Part shown: piece after piece, positions 23,867 through 32,925 of the stretch
Layout: every line of letters starts with the position of its first letter
Position numbering within the stretch: position 1 is the stretch's first letter
Assembly (NCBI GenBank): GCA_016720075.1
Contig: JADJXW010000004.1
Span: 1-64,000 of the forward strand
Origin: Pseudomonadota bacterium
GTDB lineage: Bacteria > Pseudomonadota > Gammaproteobacteria > Steroidobacterales > Steroidobacteraceae
Direction: 5' to 3'
DNA length: 64,000 nt
Translations under genes and position numbers: made by a program
Notes under the pieces: model-generated
The model's input: the letters and a program-made list of their open reading frames with translations, nothing else
Told to the model about the DNA's origin: nothing
Database searches by the model: none

Positions 23867-25384
23867 TTACCTCAGCAGCGAGAGCACGTTCTGCGGAACC
23901 GCATTGGCCTGGGCCAGGATCGCGGTGCCTGCCTGCTGCAGGATCTGCGCCTTGGTCAGCTTGGCGGTCTCCTCGGCGAAGTCCGCATCCAGGATGCGGC
24001 TGCGCGAGGCCGTCAGGTTCTCGGTCGTCGTCTGCAGGTTCGTGATCGTCGATTCGAACCGGCTCTGGATGGCGCCGAAGTTGCTGCGCAGGCTGCTGAT
24101 CGCAGTCAGGGCAGAATCCACGCGCTGGATCGCGCTGTTGGCAGCCGTCACGGTGCGCACGTTCTGCGACGACAGCGTCGTGGTGTCCTTCGCGATCGTG
24201 TAGTTCGCCGTGGCGAAGCCCAGGATCGCGCCGTCACCGGTCACGACGATGTTGTCGGTCGCCGACAGCGTGATCGTGCCGCCGTTGACCGCCGTCGCAT
24301 CGGTGCTGCCGTTCGTGGCGTTGGCCACCGTGCCGATCGTTCCGTCACGGAAGGTCACACCATTGACCACCGACGCACCGCCGGCGCCCGCAGTGATGCC
24401 GCCAGCCGCATCGCCGGCCACAGTCTGGCCAATCGCGATGTCGCGACCATCGGCCGCCGACAGGCGCAGGTTGCCGCCCACGAGGGTTGCCGACACGCCG
24501 GTCGCCGTCGTCTGCGAGTTGATACCGTCCGTGATCTGCTGCGCAGTCAGGACACCGTTGGTGGCCTGGTCGTAGCTGGCATAGACGTCCACACCGTTGA
24601 TGCGCAGGCTGTATGTGTCACCAGCCGAACCGCCCGTGGTGGCGGCGATCGCCAGCTCCACGTTGTTGCTCGCCGTCGCCGTCAGGCCCGGAACGCTCGC
24701 GGCATTGATGGCGTTGGCTTTCGCATACGCGCTGCCCACCGTCTGGCCAGCGGACGTGCCGGCCGTGGCCAGACCGATCGTCTTGGCCGCGCCGGTGCCG
24801 ACCTGGATCGTGCCCGAGCCGGTCACGTTGGCGGTCGTCACCTCGACCGAAGAGGTCGACGTGGCGATCTGGCCCAGCTGGCTGGACTTCACGCCCGTGG
24901 TCAGGTTGATGTTGATGGTCTCGCCGACGTTCGCGCCGACCTGGAACTGCGCGGACCCGAAGGTGCCGTCCAGGATCTTCTGGCCGTTGAACGAGGTCTG
25001 CGCGGCAATGCGCTCGATTTCCGACAGGCGCTGCTGGACTTCCTCGTCCAGGGCGACGCGGTCGCTGGCGGAGTTCGTGGCGTTCGCCGACTGCACGGCC
25101 AGCTCACGGATGCGCTGCAGGTTGCTCTGCACCTCGGTGAGCGCGCCTTCGGCAGTCTGCGCCAGCGAAATGCCGTCGTTGGCATTGCGGGCGGCCTGGT
25201 TCAGACCGCGAATCTGCGTGGTGAAACGCTCCGAGATGGCGAGGCCGGCGGCATCGTCCTTGGCGCTGTTGATGCGCAAGCCCGAAGACAGACGCTGCAG
25301 CGACGTGGCCAGCTGCGAGGCGGAAGAAGAAAGGTTCCGCTGCGCGTTGAGCGACATCGTGTTCGTGTTGATAACCAGTGCCAT
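23867..25384 (-). CDS. fliC: flagellin FliC
   Basis: 505 residues. The N-terminal D0/D1 is classic (MALVINTNTMSLNAQRNLSS, SGLRINSAKDDAAGLAISER, GLNQAARNANDGISLAQTAE). The variable D2/D3 domain is Thr/Gly/Ala-rich (about 180-390). The C-terminal D1/D0 has TITNLQTTTENLTASRSRIL and ends QNVLSLLR. It is the only flagellin in the window. AAGGAG lies eight bases before the ATG, and a sigma-28 promoter stands about 93 nt upstream. Confidence 0.97.
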   Translation of the reverse strand: MALVINTNTMSLNAQRNLSSSASQLATSLQRLSSGLRINSAKDDAAGLAISERFTTQIRGLNQAARNANDGISLAQTAEGALTEVQSNLQRIRELAVQSANATNSASDRVALDEEVQQRLSEIERIAAQTSFNGQKILDGTFGSAQFQVGANVGETININLTTGVKSSQLGQIATSTSSVEVTTANVTGSGTIQVGTGAAKTIGLATAGTSAGQTVGSAYAKANAINAASVPGLTATASNNVELAIAATTGGSAGDTYSLRINGVDVYASYDQATNGVLTAQQITDGINSQTTATGVSATLVGGNLRLSAADGRDIAIGQTVAGDAAGGITAGAGGASVVNGVTFRDGTIGTVANATNGSTDATAVNGGTITLSATDNIVVTGDGAILGFATANYTIAKDTTTLSSQNVRTVTAANSAIQRVDSALTAISSLRSNFGAIQSRFESTITNLQTTTENLTASRSRILDADFAEETAKLTKAQILQQAGTAILAQANAVPQNVLSLLR

Positions 25385-25483
25385 GAATCTGCTCCTTGAA
25401 AAGAAAGGTAACCAGTTTGCTCTGCCGGCTATCTGCCCGGCGGGTGCCCTGGTGGTCTTCCCGCCAGTGCGTCTACATTGCGT

Positions 25484-25510
25484 TTAACGGCGCTGCGGTC
25501 GGCTTCTTTA
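25484..25510 (-). promoter_or_regulatory. sigma-28 promoter of fliC
   Basis: The minus strand reads TAAAGAAG, 11 bp, GCCGTTAA, a close match to the sigma-28 consensus. It gives a leader of about 93 nt, the longest of the sigma-28 transcripts here, leaving room for post-transcriptional control of flagellin. Confidence 0.85.
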
Positions 25511-25551
25511 GTGGCTCCGGTCACATTCGCGCCGGCAATCTGAGGCCGGCG

Positions 25552-26748
25552 TCACAGATAGTCGAACAGCGACATCTGCCCGAGGCGGGTGTATGCGGCC
25601 TGGGCTGCCTGCAGGGCCACCATCTGCTGGTTCATGCGGCTGATGGCTTCCGCGTAGTCCAGGTCCTGCATTTCCGAAAGCGACTTCTGCAGGTTCACAT
25701 CCAGGTTCTCGCGGGACTCCGTGGCGGCGTCGATCATCGACAGCCTCGCGCCGACGTCAGCCCGCAGATCCAGCACGTTCGTCAGTCCCTGGTCGATCTG
25801 CAGCAACGCCGCGGACAGGTTGGTATAGAGCTGCGAGCGTTCGGCCGGATCCTGCAGGTTCGCGGACAGCGCGTTGCCCAGGTCATCCAGCGTGCTGAAC
25901 ATGTCTTGCTTCGACGCGGGCGCGATGACGAATGTGTCGCCCGCGGCAGGCGCGCCGCTGACCACGACCTGTGCGCCATTGAAGCTGATCGCAGATCCAG
26001 CCTGGTAGGCGCCGGATGCAATGACGGCATTCGTCGAATCCACCACATCCCAGGTCCCGGGGGTGTTGAATCGCACCGTGTAGCTGCCGGGCACCCAGGC
26101 GGCGGCATTCACGACCTGCCCGGTATCGATCGACCCGGCGCCCGTGTGCACCCCGGTCGCGGTGGTGAAGGTTCCATTGCCCTCGGGTATGTCGAGGAAC
26201 ACGCGCTGCCCCGGGAAGCTGACCGCCACGGTCTGGTCCGGGCCGATCTGCAGCTGGCGGACACCCTGGTCGCCGGCGTAGCTCACGCCAGTGGGGCCGC
26301 GCGAGAACGGGGTGACCTGCGCCGAGTAGCCGGAGAAGAGATAATCGCCACTGGCATCGCGACGGTTGGCGATGCCCTGCAGCTCCTCCACCCGGGCACG
26401 CAGCTCGGTGCGGATCGACGCCAGCGCGGTGGTGTCATTGGTGACGTTACCGGCCTGCAGCGTCAGCTCGCGGACACGCTGCAGCAGCGATCCCACGTCG
26501 GCCAGCGCGCTTTCCGCCGTCTGGAGGCGGTTGGTGGCGGCCACCGTGTTCTTGCCGTATTGCTCCATCTGGGCGCGAGCGCGCGTCAGGTCGAGGATCT
26601 GCGTGGTCGCAACCGGATCATCCGCCGGCGACAGCACTCGCTTTCCGGAGGCCACCTGCGACTGCGTGTAGGACAGCTTCGACTGCTGGGCCAGAATCTG
26701 AAGGATGGCCGCGTCATGCATGCCGGCCGTGGAGACGCGCGAACTCAT
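25552..26748 (-). CDS. flgL: hook-filament junction protein FlgL
   Basis: 398 residues. The N-terminus (MSSRVSTAGMHDAAILQILA, SKLSYTQSQVASGKRVLSPA) and C-terminus (QKSLSEMQDLDYAEAISRMN, AYTRLGQMSLFDYL) are typical flagellin-like junction helices. The middle domain carries a copy of a GAPAAGDTF module also found in FlgK. The start overlaps the flgK stop by 4 bp. Confidence 0.95.
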   Translation of the reverse strand: MSSRVSTAGMHDAAILQILAQQSKLSYTQSQVASGKRVLSPADDPVATTQILDLTRARAQMEQYGKNTVAATNRLQTAESALADVGSLLQRVRELTLQAGNVTNDTTALASIRTELRARVEELQGIANRRDASGDYLFSGYSAQVTPFSRGPTGVSYAGDQGVRQLQIGPDQTVAVSFPGQRVFLDIPEGNGTFTTATGVHTGAGSIDTGQVVNAAAWVPGSYTVRFNTPGTWDVVDSTNAVIASGAYQAGSAISFNGAQVVVSGAPAAGDTFVIAPASKQDMFSTLDDLGNALSANLQDPAERSQLYTNLSAALLQIDQGLTNVLDLRADVGARLSMIDAATESRENLDVNLQKSLSEMQDLDYAEAISRMNQQMVALQAAQAAYTRLGQMSLFDYL

Positions 26749-28631
26749 CGCTGGGTCGCCCGCAGCAACGAATCGAACATGTCCTGGGTGATGCGTATCA
26801 CCTGGGCCGCCGCCTGGTATGCCTGCTGGTAACGCAGCATGTTGGCTGCTTCCTCGTCCAGGTTCACGCCGCGCACCGAATCCATGGCGGCCTTCGTGTC
26901 CTGCAGGATGACCTGCTGCGCGTCCGCCCCAACCTGCGCCTGGTTGGTGGCCACGCCAATGCCGCTGACAAAGCGCGACACGGCGCCGTCGATGGACTCC
27001 GTGCCGCCGGCGAGGATTCCGCCGGACAGCGCCTGCATCATGGCGAGCATGTTGCGGTTGTCGCCCACTCCACCGGCATTGTCCGCGACCGTGAAGGTAT
27101 CGCCGGCCGCAGGCGCTCCATTGATGGACACACGCCAGCCGTTGACGTCGATGTTGTCGCCTGCGGTATAGACGAAGCTGCCCGCGCCGTTGACCGAATA
27201 GTGCGTGGCGTCGATGAAGGCGATGCTGACGCTGCTGCGCAGCGCCGGATTGCCGGCATCCAGCACTTCGCCGGCCGAGATGCTGCCGGAACCGGCATTG
27301 GACAGCGCCGCGCCCGTGCGGATGGGCGCCGCGGCGGCCACCCGCCCCGGATCGGTGAACAGCACGCTCATGCCATGGATCGCCCCGGCGGTGGGCGTGA
27401 TCTTGTAGGTGTCTCCAGCCGCTGGAGCGCCGCCGACCACGATCGAAAGTCCATCGGCAACGAAGGGGCTGGCCGGCGTGCCGGCGCCCGCCAGCGCCAC
27501 GGGGGCGCCTGTGTCAGCGCGGCGGGCCGACCAGGCCGAACCGCTGTATTCGAGAATGTAGTCGTTGGCGGTCAACGACCCGATGCTGGCGCGGGTGACG
27601 GCGACAGTGCCAGACCCGGCATTGCCGCTGCCGGCCTGAACGCCCACGGGACCGACCGCGAACAGGTCGGAGCCGAGGTTGCCGTAAAGATCCATGCCTT
27701 CGCGCTGCTGCGAATTCACGGCCGTGGCCACCGCGATGGCGATCTGGCCCAGCTGGTTTCGAACCGGATCGAGCAGTTCCCTGCGGAAATCGAGAAGACC
27801 GCCCAACGCCCCGCCGCTGATAGTGGCCGACAGGTCGGATGTCGTCGAACCCGCCTGATAGGCGATGGTCAGCCGGGTCGGGTCCAGCGCATCCCGGCTG
27901 GTGACGAGCTTCGCGGGCTGGTTTCCCAGCACCAGCGATTGCCCATTGCCGACGAACACGTTCCAGGCGCCGTCATCCTGCTTCACTACCTGCACGTTCA
28001 GGTGTTCAGACAGAAGAGCCAGCTGCTGGTCGCGCGCGTCGAGCAGGTCATTCGGGGCCTGTCCCGCGGACTGGCCGCTGACGATCTGGCCATTGAGCCG
28101 GGCAATGCTGTCGGCGATCGTGCTGATCGTCGCGGCCTCGTTGGTCAGGCGCGAGTTGATCTCGGCGCTGATGTCATCCAGCCGGCTGTCATAGGTCTTC
28201 AGGCGCTGGGTAAGCCCCTGGGCTTCACTGAGCATGACCTGCCGCGCGGCCGTTGCCGTGGGCTCGTTCGACACCCCCTGCACCGCATTCGTGAAGCGCT
28301 GCAGCGACACGGTCAGGCCCGTGCTCGAGTCGGAGAACAGGTCGTTCAGCACCTGCGCCTTGCTGGCGTACACGTCCAGCCGCGAGGAGCTGCTGGTGGC
28401 GCCACGCATCTGCGTGGCCAGCAGTTCGTCGTAGCTGCGGGTGATCGTGGAGACATCCACGCCGGTGCCGAGGAATCCGCTGCCATAACGCTCGGCTTCG
28501 CGAGTCTGCAGTTCCACGCGCTGCCGGCTGTAGCCCGGCGTGGACACGTTGGCGATGTTGTGGCTGGTCACGTCCAGCGCGCGCTGGAAAGCGCGCAATC
28601 CGGAAATGCCAGTTGACAGAATATCAGCCAC
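26745..28631 (-). CDS. flgK: hook-filament junction protein FlgK
   Basis: 628 residues from GTG 28631, with AAGGAG five bases upstream. The N-terminal block is MADILSTGISGLRAFQRALD, VTSHNIANVSTPGYSRQRVE; the C-terminal block is VNLDEEAANMLRYQQAYQAA, AQVIRITQDMFDSLLR. Two GAPAAGDTxxI modules sit in the variable centre. It is transcribed from a sigma-28 promoter inside flgJ, together with flgL. Confidence 0.96.
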   Translation of the reverse strand: MADILSTGISGLRAFQRALDVTSHNIANVSTPGYSRQRVELQTREAERYGSGFLGTGVDVSTITRSYDELLATQMRGATSSSSRLDVYASKAQVLNDLFSDSSTGLTVSLQRFTNAVQGVSNEPTATAARQVMLSEAQGLTQRLKTYDSRLDDISAEINSRLTNEAATISTIADSIARLNGQIVSGQSAGQAPNDLLDARDQQLALLSEHLNVQVVKQDDGAWNVFVGNGQSLVLGNQPAKLVTSRDALDPTRLTIAYQAGSTTSDLSATISGGALGGLLDFRRELLDPVRNQLGQIAIAVATAVNSQQREGMDLYGNLGSDLFAVGPVGVQAGSGNAGSGTVAVTRASIGSLTANDYILEYSGSAWSARRADTGAPVALAGAGTPASPFVADGLSIVVGGAPAAGDTYKITPTAGAIHGMSVLFTDPGRVAAAAPIRTGAALSNAGSGSISAGEVLDAGNPALRSSVSIAFIDATHYSVNGAGSFVYTAGDNIDVNGWRVSINGAPAAGDTFTVADNAGGVGDNRNMLAMMQALSGGILAGGTESIDGAVSRFVSGIGVATNQAQVGADAQQVILQDTKAAMDSVRGVNLDEEAANMLRYQQAYQAAAQVIRITQDMFDSLLRATQR

Positions 28632-28646
28632 GTCCGCTCCTTATCT

Positions 28647-29549
28647 CTACGCTGCAGATATCGGCCAGCCGAAACGTGACTTGAGTCGCGCGGCGACGGC
28701 GGTGAGTTTGGAGACATAGTCCGGGTCGGTGGCATAGCCACCCTGCTGCAGCCCACGCGCGAAGGCGGCAACGTCGCTGCCGGTGTTCAGTGCGCCCGCA
28801 TACCTCGGACTGGATTGCAGGACCCCGGCATAGTCCTGGATGGACTGCTCAGGGGATCCATATGCGCGGAAAGCTGCCAGCGTGGACTGCATGCGCCCCC
28901 CTTCGAATTCATGCGTGGCGGACTGCGCGACATCTCCCGACCAGCGGCTGCCGGCCTTGATGCCGAACAGATTGAAGCTCGGCTTGCCGTCGGCCCCCAT
29001 GGGCACCGAACGACCCCAGCCGGTTTCCAGCGCCGCGTGCGCCACCACCACTTCCGGATCCACGCCGAGCTTCCCGGCTGCGGCGCGCGCAGCCGGCAAC
29101 ACCGCCTGCACGAACTCTTCCTGCGTGCGCGGCGGCCAGGTAGACGCCGTCGGAGCCGAGGTACCTGCAGGCACAGCGCCATCAGGACCGGCCGCAGCCG
29201 GGTCAGTCACTCCCTGCTGCCCGCCGGTGGAACCCGGCAGAACGCCGCCGCTCTGCATCAGCTGGCGCACCAGCACGTCGGCGAGCCCGATACCCTTGCC
29301 TTTGGACAGCTGCACGGCCAGCTGCTGGTCGAACATGTCCTGATAGAAATCCTGCTGGTCACTGCCGAACATCGAGTCACCAGGGCTGGCGTCCCGCATG
29401 CTCTTGAGCATCATCGTCGTGAACAGGCTCTCGAACTGCTTGGCCGTCTCGCGAATGGCTTCGGGCGTCTGCGCGGCGGCGCCGCGCTTGAGCGCGGTGA
29501 GGCCGGCCGGATCGGCGTAAAACGATGCCTTGGGCGCTTCGATGGTCAT
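28647..29549 (-). CDS. flgJ: flagellar rod assembly protein / peptidoglycan hydrolase FlgJ
   Basis: 300 residues with two domains. The N-terminal rod-binding domain (about 30-110) includes ETAKQFESLFTTMMLKSMRD, then YQDMFDQQLAVQLSKGKGIG. The C-terminal glucosaminidase domain (about 155-295) includes AGKLGVDPEVVVAHAALETG, SFNLFGIKAGSRWSGDVAQS. A Gly/Pro linker joins them. FlgJ caps the rod and opens the cell wall. Its 3' end holds the flgK sigma-28 promoter. Confidence 0.95.
   Translation of the reverse strand: MTIEAPKASFYADPAGLTALKRGAAAQTPEAIRETAKQFESLFTTMMLKSMRDASPGDSMFGSDQQDFYQDMFDQQLAVQLSKGKGIGLADVLVRQLMQSGGVLPGSTGGQQGVTDPAAAGPDGAVPAGTSAPTASTWPPRTQEEFVQAVLPAARAAAGKLGVDPEVVVAHAALETGWGRSVPMGADGKPSFNLFGIKAGSRWSGDVAQSATHEFEGGRMQSTLAAFRAYGSPEQSIQDYAGVLQSSPRYAGALNTGSDVAAFARGLQQGGYATDPDYVSKLTAVAARLKSRFGWPISAA
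28658..28684 (-). promoter_or_regulatory. sigma-28 promoter of flgK-flgL
   Basis: The minus strand reads TCAAGTCA, 11 bp, GCCGATAT. It lies inside the last codons of flgJ and gives a leader of about 20 nt to the flgK GTG. It separates the late genes flgKL from the hook operon. Confidence 0.8.
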
Positions 29550-29558
29550 GGCCTGACC

Positions 29559-30680
29559 CTAGATGACTATCAGCTCGGCGCGAAGCGCGCCGGCTTCCTT
29601 CAAAGCCTCGAGGATGGCCACCAGGTCGCTGGGCGCGGCTCCCACCTGGTTCACCGCGCGGACGATCTCGTCCAGGTTTACGCCCGCATTGAAGAGGAAC
29701 ATGCGCGCATCCTCCTGGTTGACGGATATTTCACTGCGTGGCGTCACGACTGTCTCGCCCTTCGAAAGGGGTCCGGGCTGGCTCACGTCCTGGCGCTCGG
29801 TGATGGTCACGGACAGCGAACCATGGGCCACCGCCGCCGGCGACACCTTCACATGTGAACCGATGACCACGGTGCCCGTGCGGCTGTTGACGATGACCCG
29901 CGCCGGGGCTTCACCCGGCTGGATCTCCACGGCCTCGAGCGTGGACAGATAGGCGGTCCTCTGGTTCGGATCCTGCGGCGCCGCCACCTTCACCGAAACG
30001 GCATCCATAGCCTGCGCCGTGCCCTCGCCCAGCAGCTGGTTGATGGCCTGCGCGGTGCGCGCGGAAGTAGTGAAATCGGGTGTATGCAGGTTCAGCACCA
30101 CGAAGGGCTGGCCGGTGAAGCTGTTGGGCACTTCCTTTTCCACGGTGGCGCCATTGGGAACCCGGCCGCTCGAGGGCACATTGATCGACAGCTTCGATCC
30201 GTCGCTGCCCTTCACGCCGAAGCCGCTCACGACGAGGCTGCCCTGGGCGATGCCATAAACCTCACCATCGATGCCGCGCAGCGGCGTCATCAGCAGCGTG
30301 CCGCCGCGCAGACTGGCTGCGTTTGCAATCGAGGACACAGTAATGTCGATGGTCTGACCCACCTTCGAGAAGGCAGGCAGATCCGCTGTCACCGTCACCG
30401 CGGCCACGTTCTTCAGCTGCGGATTGGCATTGGGGGGAATCGTCACGCCGAACTGCGTCAGCATGTTCTTGATGCTCTGGATCGTGAACGGCGCCTGGCT
30501 GGTCTGGTCGCCGGTGCCATCGAGGCCGACCACCAGGCCATACCCCACGAGCTGGTTGCCGCGCACGCCTGAAACGGACGCGATGTCCTTCACGCGTTCT
30601 GCCGCAGCCGGAAACGCCGCTGCCACCATCAGCAGGCCAACGGCAATCCAGATCACCTGGACCTTGCGACGGGCGTTCAC
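29559..30680 (-). CDS. flgI: flagellar P-ring protein FlgI
   Basis: About 373 residues. A signal peptide (VIWIAVGLLMVAAAFPAAA) is followed by the family start ERVKDIASVSGVRGNQLVGY. Other blocks are LVVGLDGTGDQTSQAPFTIQ, VTADLPAFSKVGQTIDITVS and the C-terminal VNQVGAAPSDLVAILEALKE. I prefer GTG 30680, whose GTGA overlaps the flgH stop; GTG 30692 would add four residues. It forms the periplasmic bushing with FlgH. Confidence 0.95.
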   Translation of the reverse strand: MNARRKVQVIWIAVGLLMVAAAFPAAAERVKDIASVSGVRGNQLVGYGLVVGLDGTGDQTSQAPFTIQSIKNMLTQFGVTIPPNANPQLKNVAAVTVTADLPAFSKVGQTIDITVSSIANAASLRGGTLLMTPLRGIDGEVYGIAQGSLVVSGFGVKGSDGSKLSINVPSSGRVPNGATVEKEVPNSFTGQPFVVLNLHTPDFTTSARTAQAINQLLGEGTAQAMDAVSVKVAAPQDPNQRTAYLSTLEAVEIQPGEAPARVIVNSRTGTVVIGSHVKVSPAAVAHGSLSVTITERQDVSQPGPLSKGETVVTPRSEISVNQEDARMFLFNAGVNLDEIVRAVNQVGAAPSDLVAILEALKEAGALRAELIVI

Positions 30681-31369
30681 AGTGGGTTCCACCTTGAGTT
30701 GAAGAATCTAGACAGCAGGCCGGGTCGGTTGGCATCGGCCAGCACGCCCTGCCCGCCATACGAAATGTTGGCGTCGGCGACCTTGAAGGACGGGATGGAG
30801 TTGTCCGGCAGGATGTCCACCGGCCGGATCACGCCCTGGATGCGGATGAATTCCTTGCCCTGGTTGATGCCGATCCATTTCTGGCCTCGCACCACAAGAT
30901 TGCCGTTGGCCAGGCGCCGGGCAACCGTGACCGTGATGGAACCCTGCAGCTTGTTCGACAGCTGGCTGTCGCCGGCGCCGTCGAACTCGCGCTGGTTCTC
31001 GATATCGAAATTCAGGATGTCGTTGCCATGCAGTGAAATGCCGGCGCCGGCCAGCGTCGGCGTGGGCATGTCCACCTTCGAGGACTTGGACGTGGTGGTG
31101 CTGGAACTCTTCTGCGCGGCCGTGCTTTCCTGCAGGTTGATGGTCACCGTGTCGCCCACGCGGCGGGCCACGGCGTTTTCGAACAGCGCCTTGTCCCTGC
31201 CACTCTGGAAGATGGCGCCATTGCTCGCCGGCACCTCGGGCACTTCTTCAGGCATGGTGGCCGTGAAGTCCTCGATGCGCGGCGCGCCGCCACAGGCAGC
31301 CAGCACGCAGACCACGGCGACGCCGGCGGCCAGGATCATGAAGCGGGCATGGGTTCCGGCGTGGTTCAT
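30677..31369 (-). CDS. flgH: flagellar L-ring lipoprotein FlgH
   Basis: 230 residues. The lipobox VLAAC puts the lipidated cysteine at residue 26. FlgH blocks include AVARRVGDTVTINLQESTAA, NLVVRGQKWIGINQGKEFIR and IQGVIRPVDILPDNSI. It forms the outer-membrane L ring. It overlaps flgG by 4 bp at its start and flgI at its end. Confidence 0.96.
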   Translation of the reverse strand: MNHAGTHARFMILAAGVAVVCVLAACGGAPRIEDFTATMPEEVPEVPASNGAIFQSGRDKALFENAVARRVGDTVTINLQESTAAQKSSSTTTSKSSKVDMPTPTLAGAGISLHGNDILNFDIENQREFDGAGDSQLSNKLQGSITVTVARRLANGNLVVRGQKWIGINQGKEFIRIQGVIRPVDILPDNSIPSFKVADANISYGGQGVLADANRPGLLSRFFNSRWNPL

Positions 31370-32151
31370 AGATTGTTGCTCACGTACTGCATCATCTGGT
31401 CGGCCGTGGAGATGGCCTTGGGGTTCATTTCATAGGCGCGCTGGGTCTCGATCATGGTCACCAGCTCTTCGACCACGTTCACGTTCGAGCCTTCCAGAAA
31501 GCCCTCCTGCAACAGGCCCAGGCCGTTCAGGCCCGGTGTGCTCGATTGCGCCGGACCGCTGGCGGCGGACTCGGCCAGCAGGTTCTCGCCGCGCGGCTGC
31601 AAGCCCGCGGGATTCACGAAATCCGTCAGCTGCAGCGTGCCGATCTGCGTGGGCGAAGACTGCCCGGCCAGCTGTGCGCTGACGACGCCATCCGAGCCGA
31701 TGGAGATGCTCTGGGCACCGGCGGGAATGGTGATGCCCGGCTGCACCCGGTAACCGCTGGCGGTCACCACCTCGCCCTCGGCGCTCATCTTGAAAGAGCC
31801 GTCGCGCGTATAGGCGAAGCTGCCATCGGGCATCAGCACCTGGAAAAATCCGCGGCCATTGATGGCCACGTCCAGCGAGTTACCGGTGTTGTTCAGGCCG
31901 CCCTGCGTGTAGTTCTTCTCGGTGGCCACCACGCGCACGCCGGTTCCCAGGTTCATGCCCGTGGGCGCGGCCGTGTCCTGCGACGTGGCGGCGCCGACCT
32001 GCCGCACGTTCTGGTACAGCAGGTCCTCGAACACCGCCCGGTCCTTCTTGAAGCCGTTGGTGCTGACGTTGGCCAGGTTGTGCGAAACGACGGTCATGCG
32101 CGTCTGCTGCGCATCCAGTCCTGTCTTGGCGGCCCATAGTGCGGAATTCAT
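31366..32151 (-). CDS. flgG: distal rod protein FlgG
   Basis: 261 residues, the normal FlgG length. The N-terminus is typical (LWAAKTGLDAQQTRMTVVSH, NLANVSTNGFKKDRAVFEDL), the middle has LDVAINGRGFFQVLMPDGSF, and the C-terminus has GSNVNVVEELVTMIETQRAY, KAISTADQMMQYVSNNL. It lies 13 bp after flgF and overlaps flgH. Confidence 0.97.
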   Translation of the reverse strand: MNSALWAAKTGLDAQQTRMTVVSHNLANVSTNGFKKDRAVFEDLLYQNVRQVGAATSQDTAAPTGMNLGTGVRVVATEKNYTQGGLNNTGNSLDVAINGRGFFQVLMPDGSFAYTRDGSFKMSAEGEVVTASGYRVQPGITIPAGAQSISIGSDGVVSAQLAGQSSPTQIGTLQLTDFVNPAGLQPRGENLLAESAASGPAQSSTPGLNGLGLLQEGFLEGSNVNVVEELVTMIETQRAYEMNPKAISTADQMMQYVSNNL

Positions 32152-32164
32152 GCGTTTATCTCCT

Positions 32165-32905
32165 TCAGCTCATGGACAGCAGCCGCGCGGATGCGGCGCC
32201 GTTGTCCTCGGCCGTGCGCATGGCGCGCACCTGCAGGTCGAAGCGACGTGATAGTTCGATCATGTTGACCATCGCGTCGGCAATGCCGACGTTGCTGGTC
32301 TCGAGCACGCCCGATGCCAGACGCGTGGTCGCGTCGGCCTGGGCGTCGGTTCCATCCTTCATGCGGAACAGGCCGTCCTGGTCCTTGGCAAGCTGGTCGG
32401 TTTCCGGATTCACCAGCTTGATGCGCCCCACCACGGCCCGGGTTTCCGGACCCTGCCCCAGCGGCACGATCGAGATGGTGCCGTCGCCGCCCACCAGCAG
32501 CGAAGCATTGGGCGGCACGGCGATCGGACCGGCATCTCCCATCACTGCAAGGCCGGTTCCCGTGCGCAGCTGGCCCAGGGAATCCACGCGCAGGTCGCCA
32601 GCGCGCGTATAGGCCTCGCGTCCGTCGAATCCCTGCACTGCGATATAGCCCTTGCCCTGAACAGCCACGTCCAGATCGCGGCCCGTCGACATCAGCGCTC
32701 CCACGCTGTCGTCGAAACCGGTGCTCGAGGCGGTGGCATACACGCGCGAGGCGTAGCCATCGCCCACCACCTGCCGGGCCTGGAATGCCTGCAGATCGGC
32801 CTTGAAGCCGGTCGTGCTGGCATTGGCCAGGTTGTGGTTGTTGGCGGTCTGCGCGCGCATGGTTTCGCGCGCACCGGTCATCGCCACATAGAGCATACGG
32901 TCCAT
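32165..32905 (-). CDS. flgF: proximal rod protein FlgF
   Basis: 246 residues. MDRMLYVAMTGARETMRAQT, NNHNLANASTTGFKADLQAF is the typical start, then DLDVAVQGKGYIAVQGFDGR and the C-terminal SNVGIADAMVNMIELSRRFD. It lies 20 bp after flgE. No lesion seen. Confidence 0.96.
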   Translation of the reverse strand: MDRMLYVAMTGARETMRAQTANNHNLANASTTGFKADLQAFQARQVVGDGYASRVYATASSTGFDDSVGALMSTGRDLDVAVQGKGYIAVQGFDGREAYTRAGDLRVDSLGQLRTGTGLAVMGDAGPIAVPPNASLLVGGDGTISIVPLGQGPETRAVVGRIKLVNPETDQLAKDQDGLFRMKDGTDAQADATTRLASGVLETSNVGIADAMVNMIELSRRFDLQVRAMRTAEDNGAASARLLSMS

Positions 32906-32925
32906 GTCGGTTACCTGGTGTTGAC

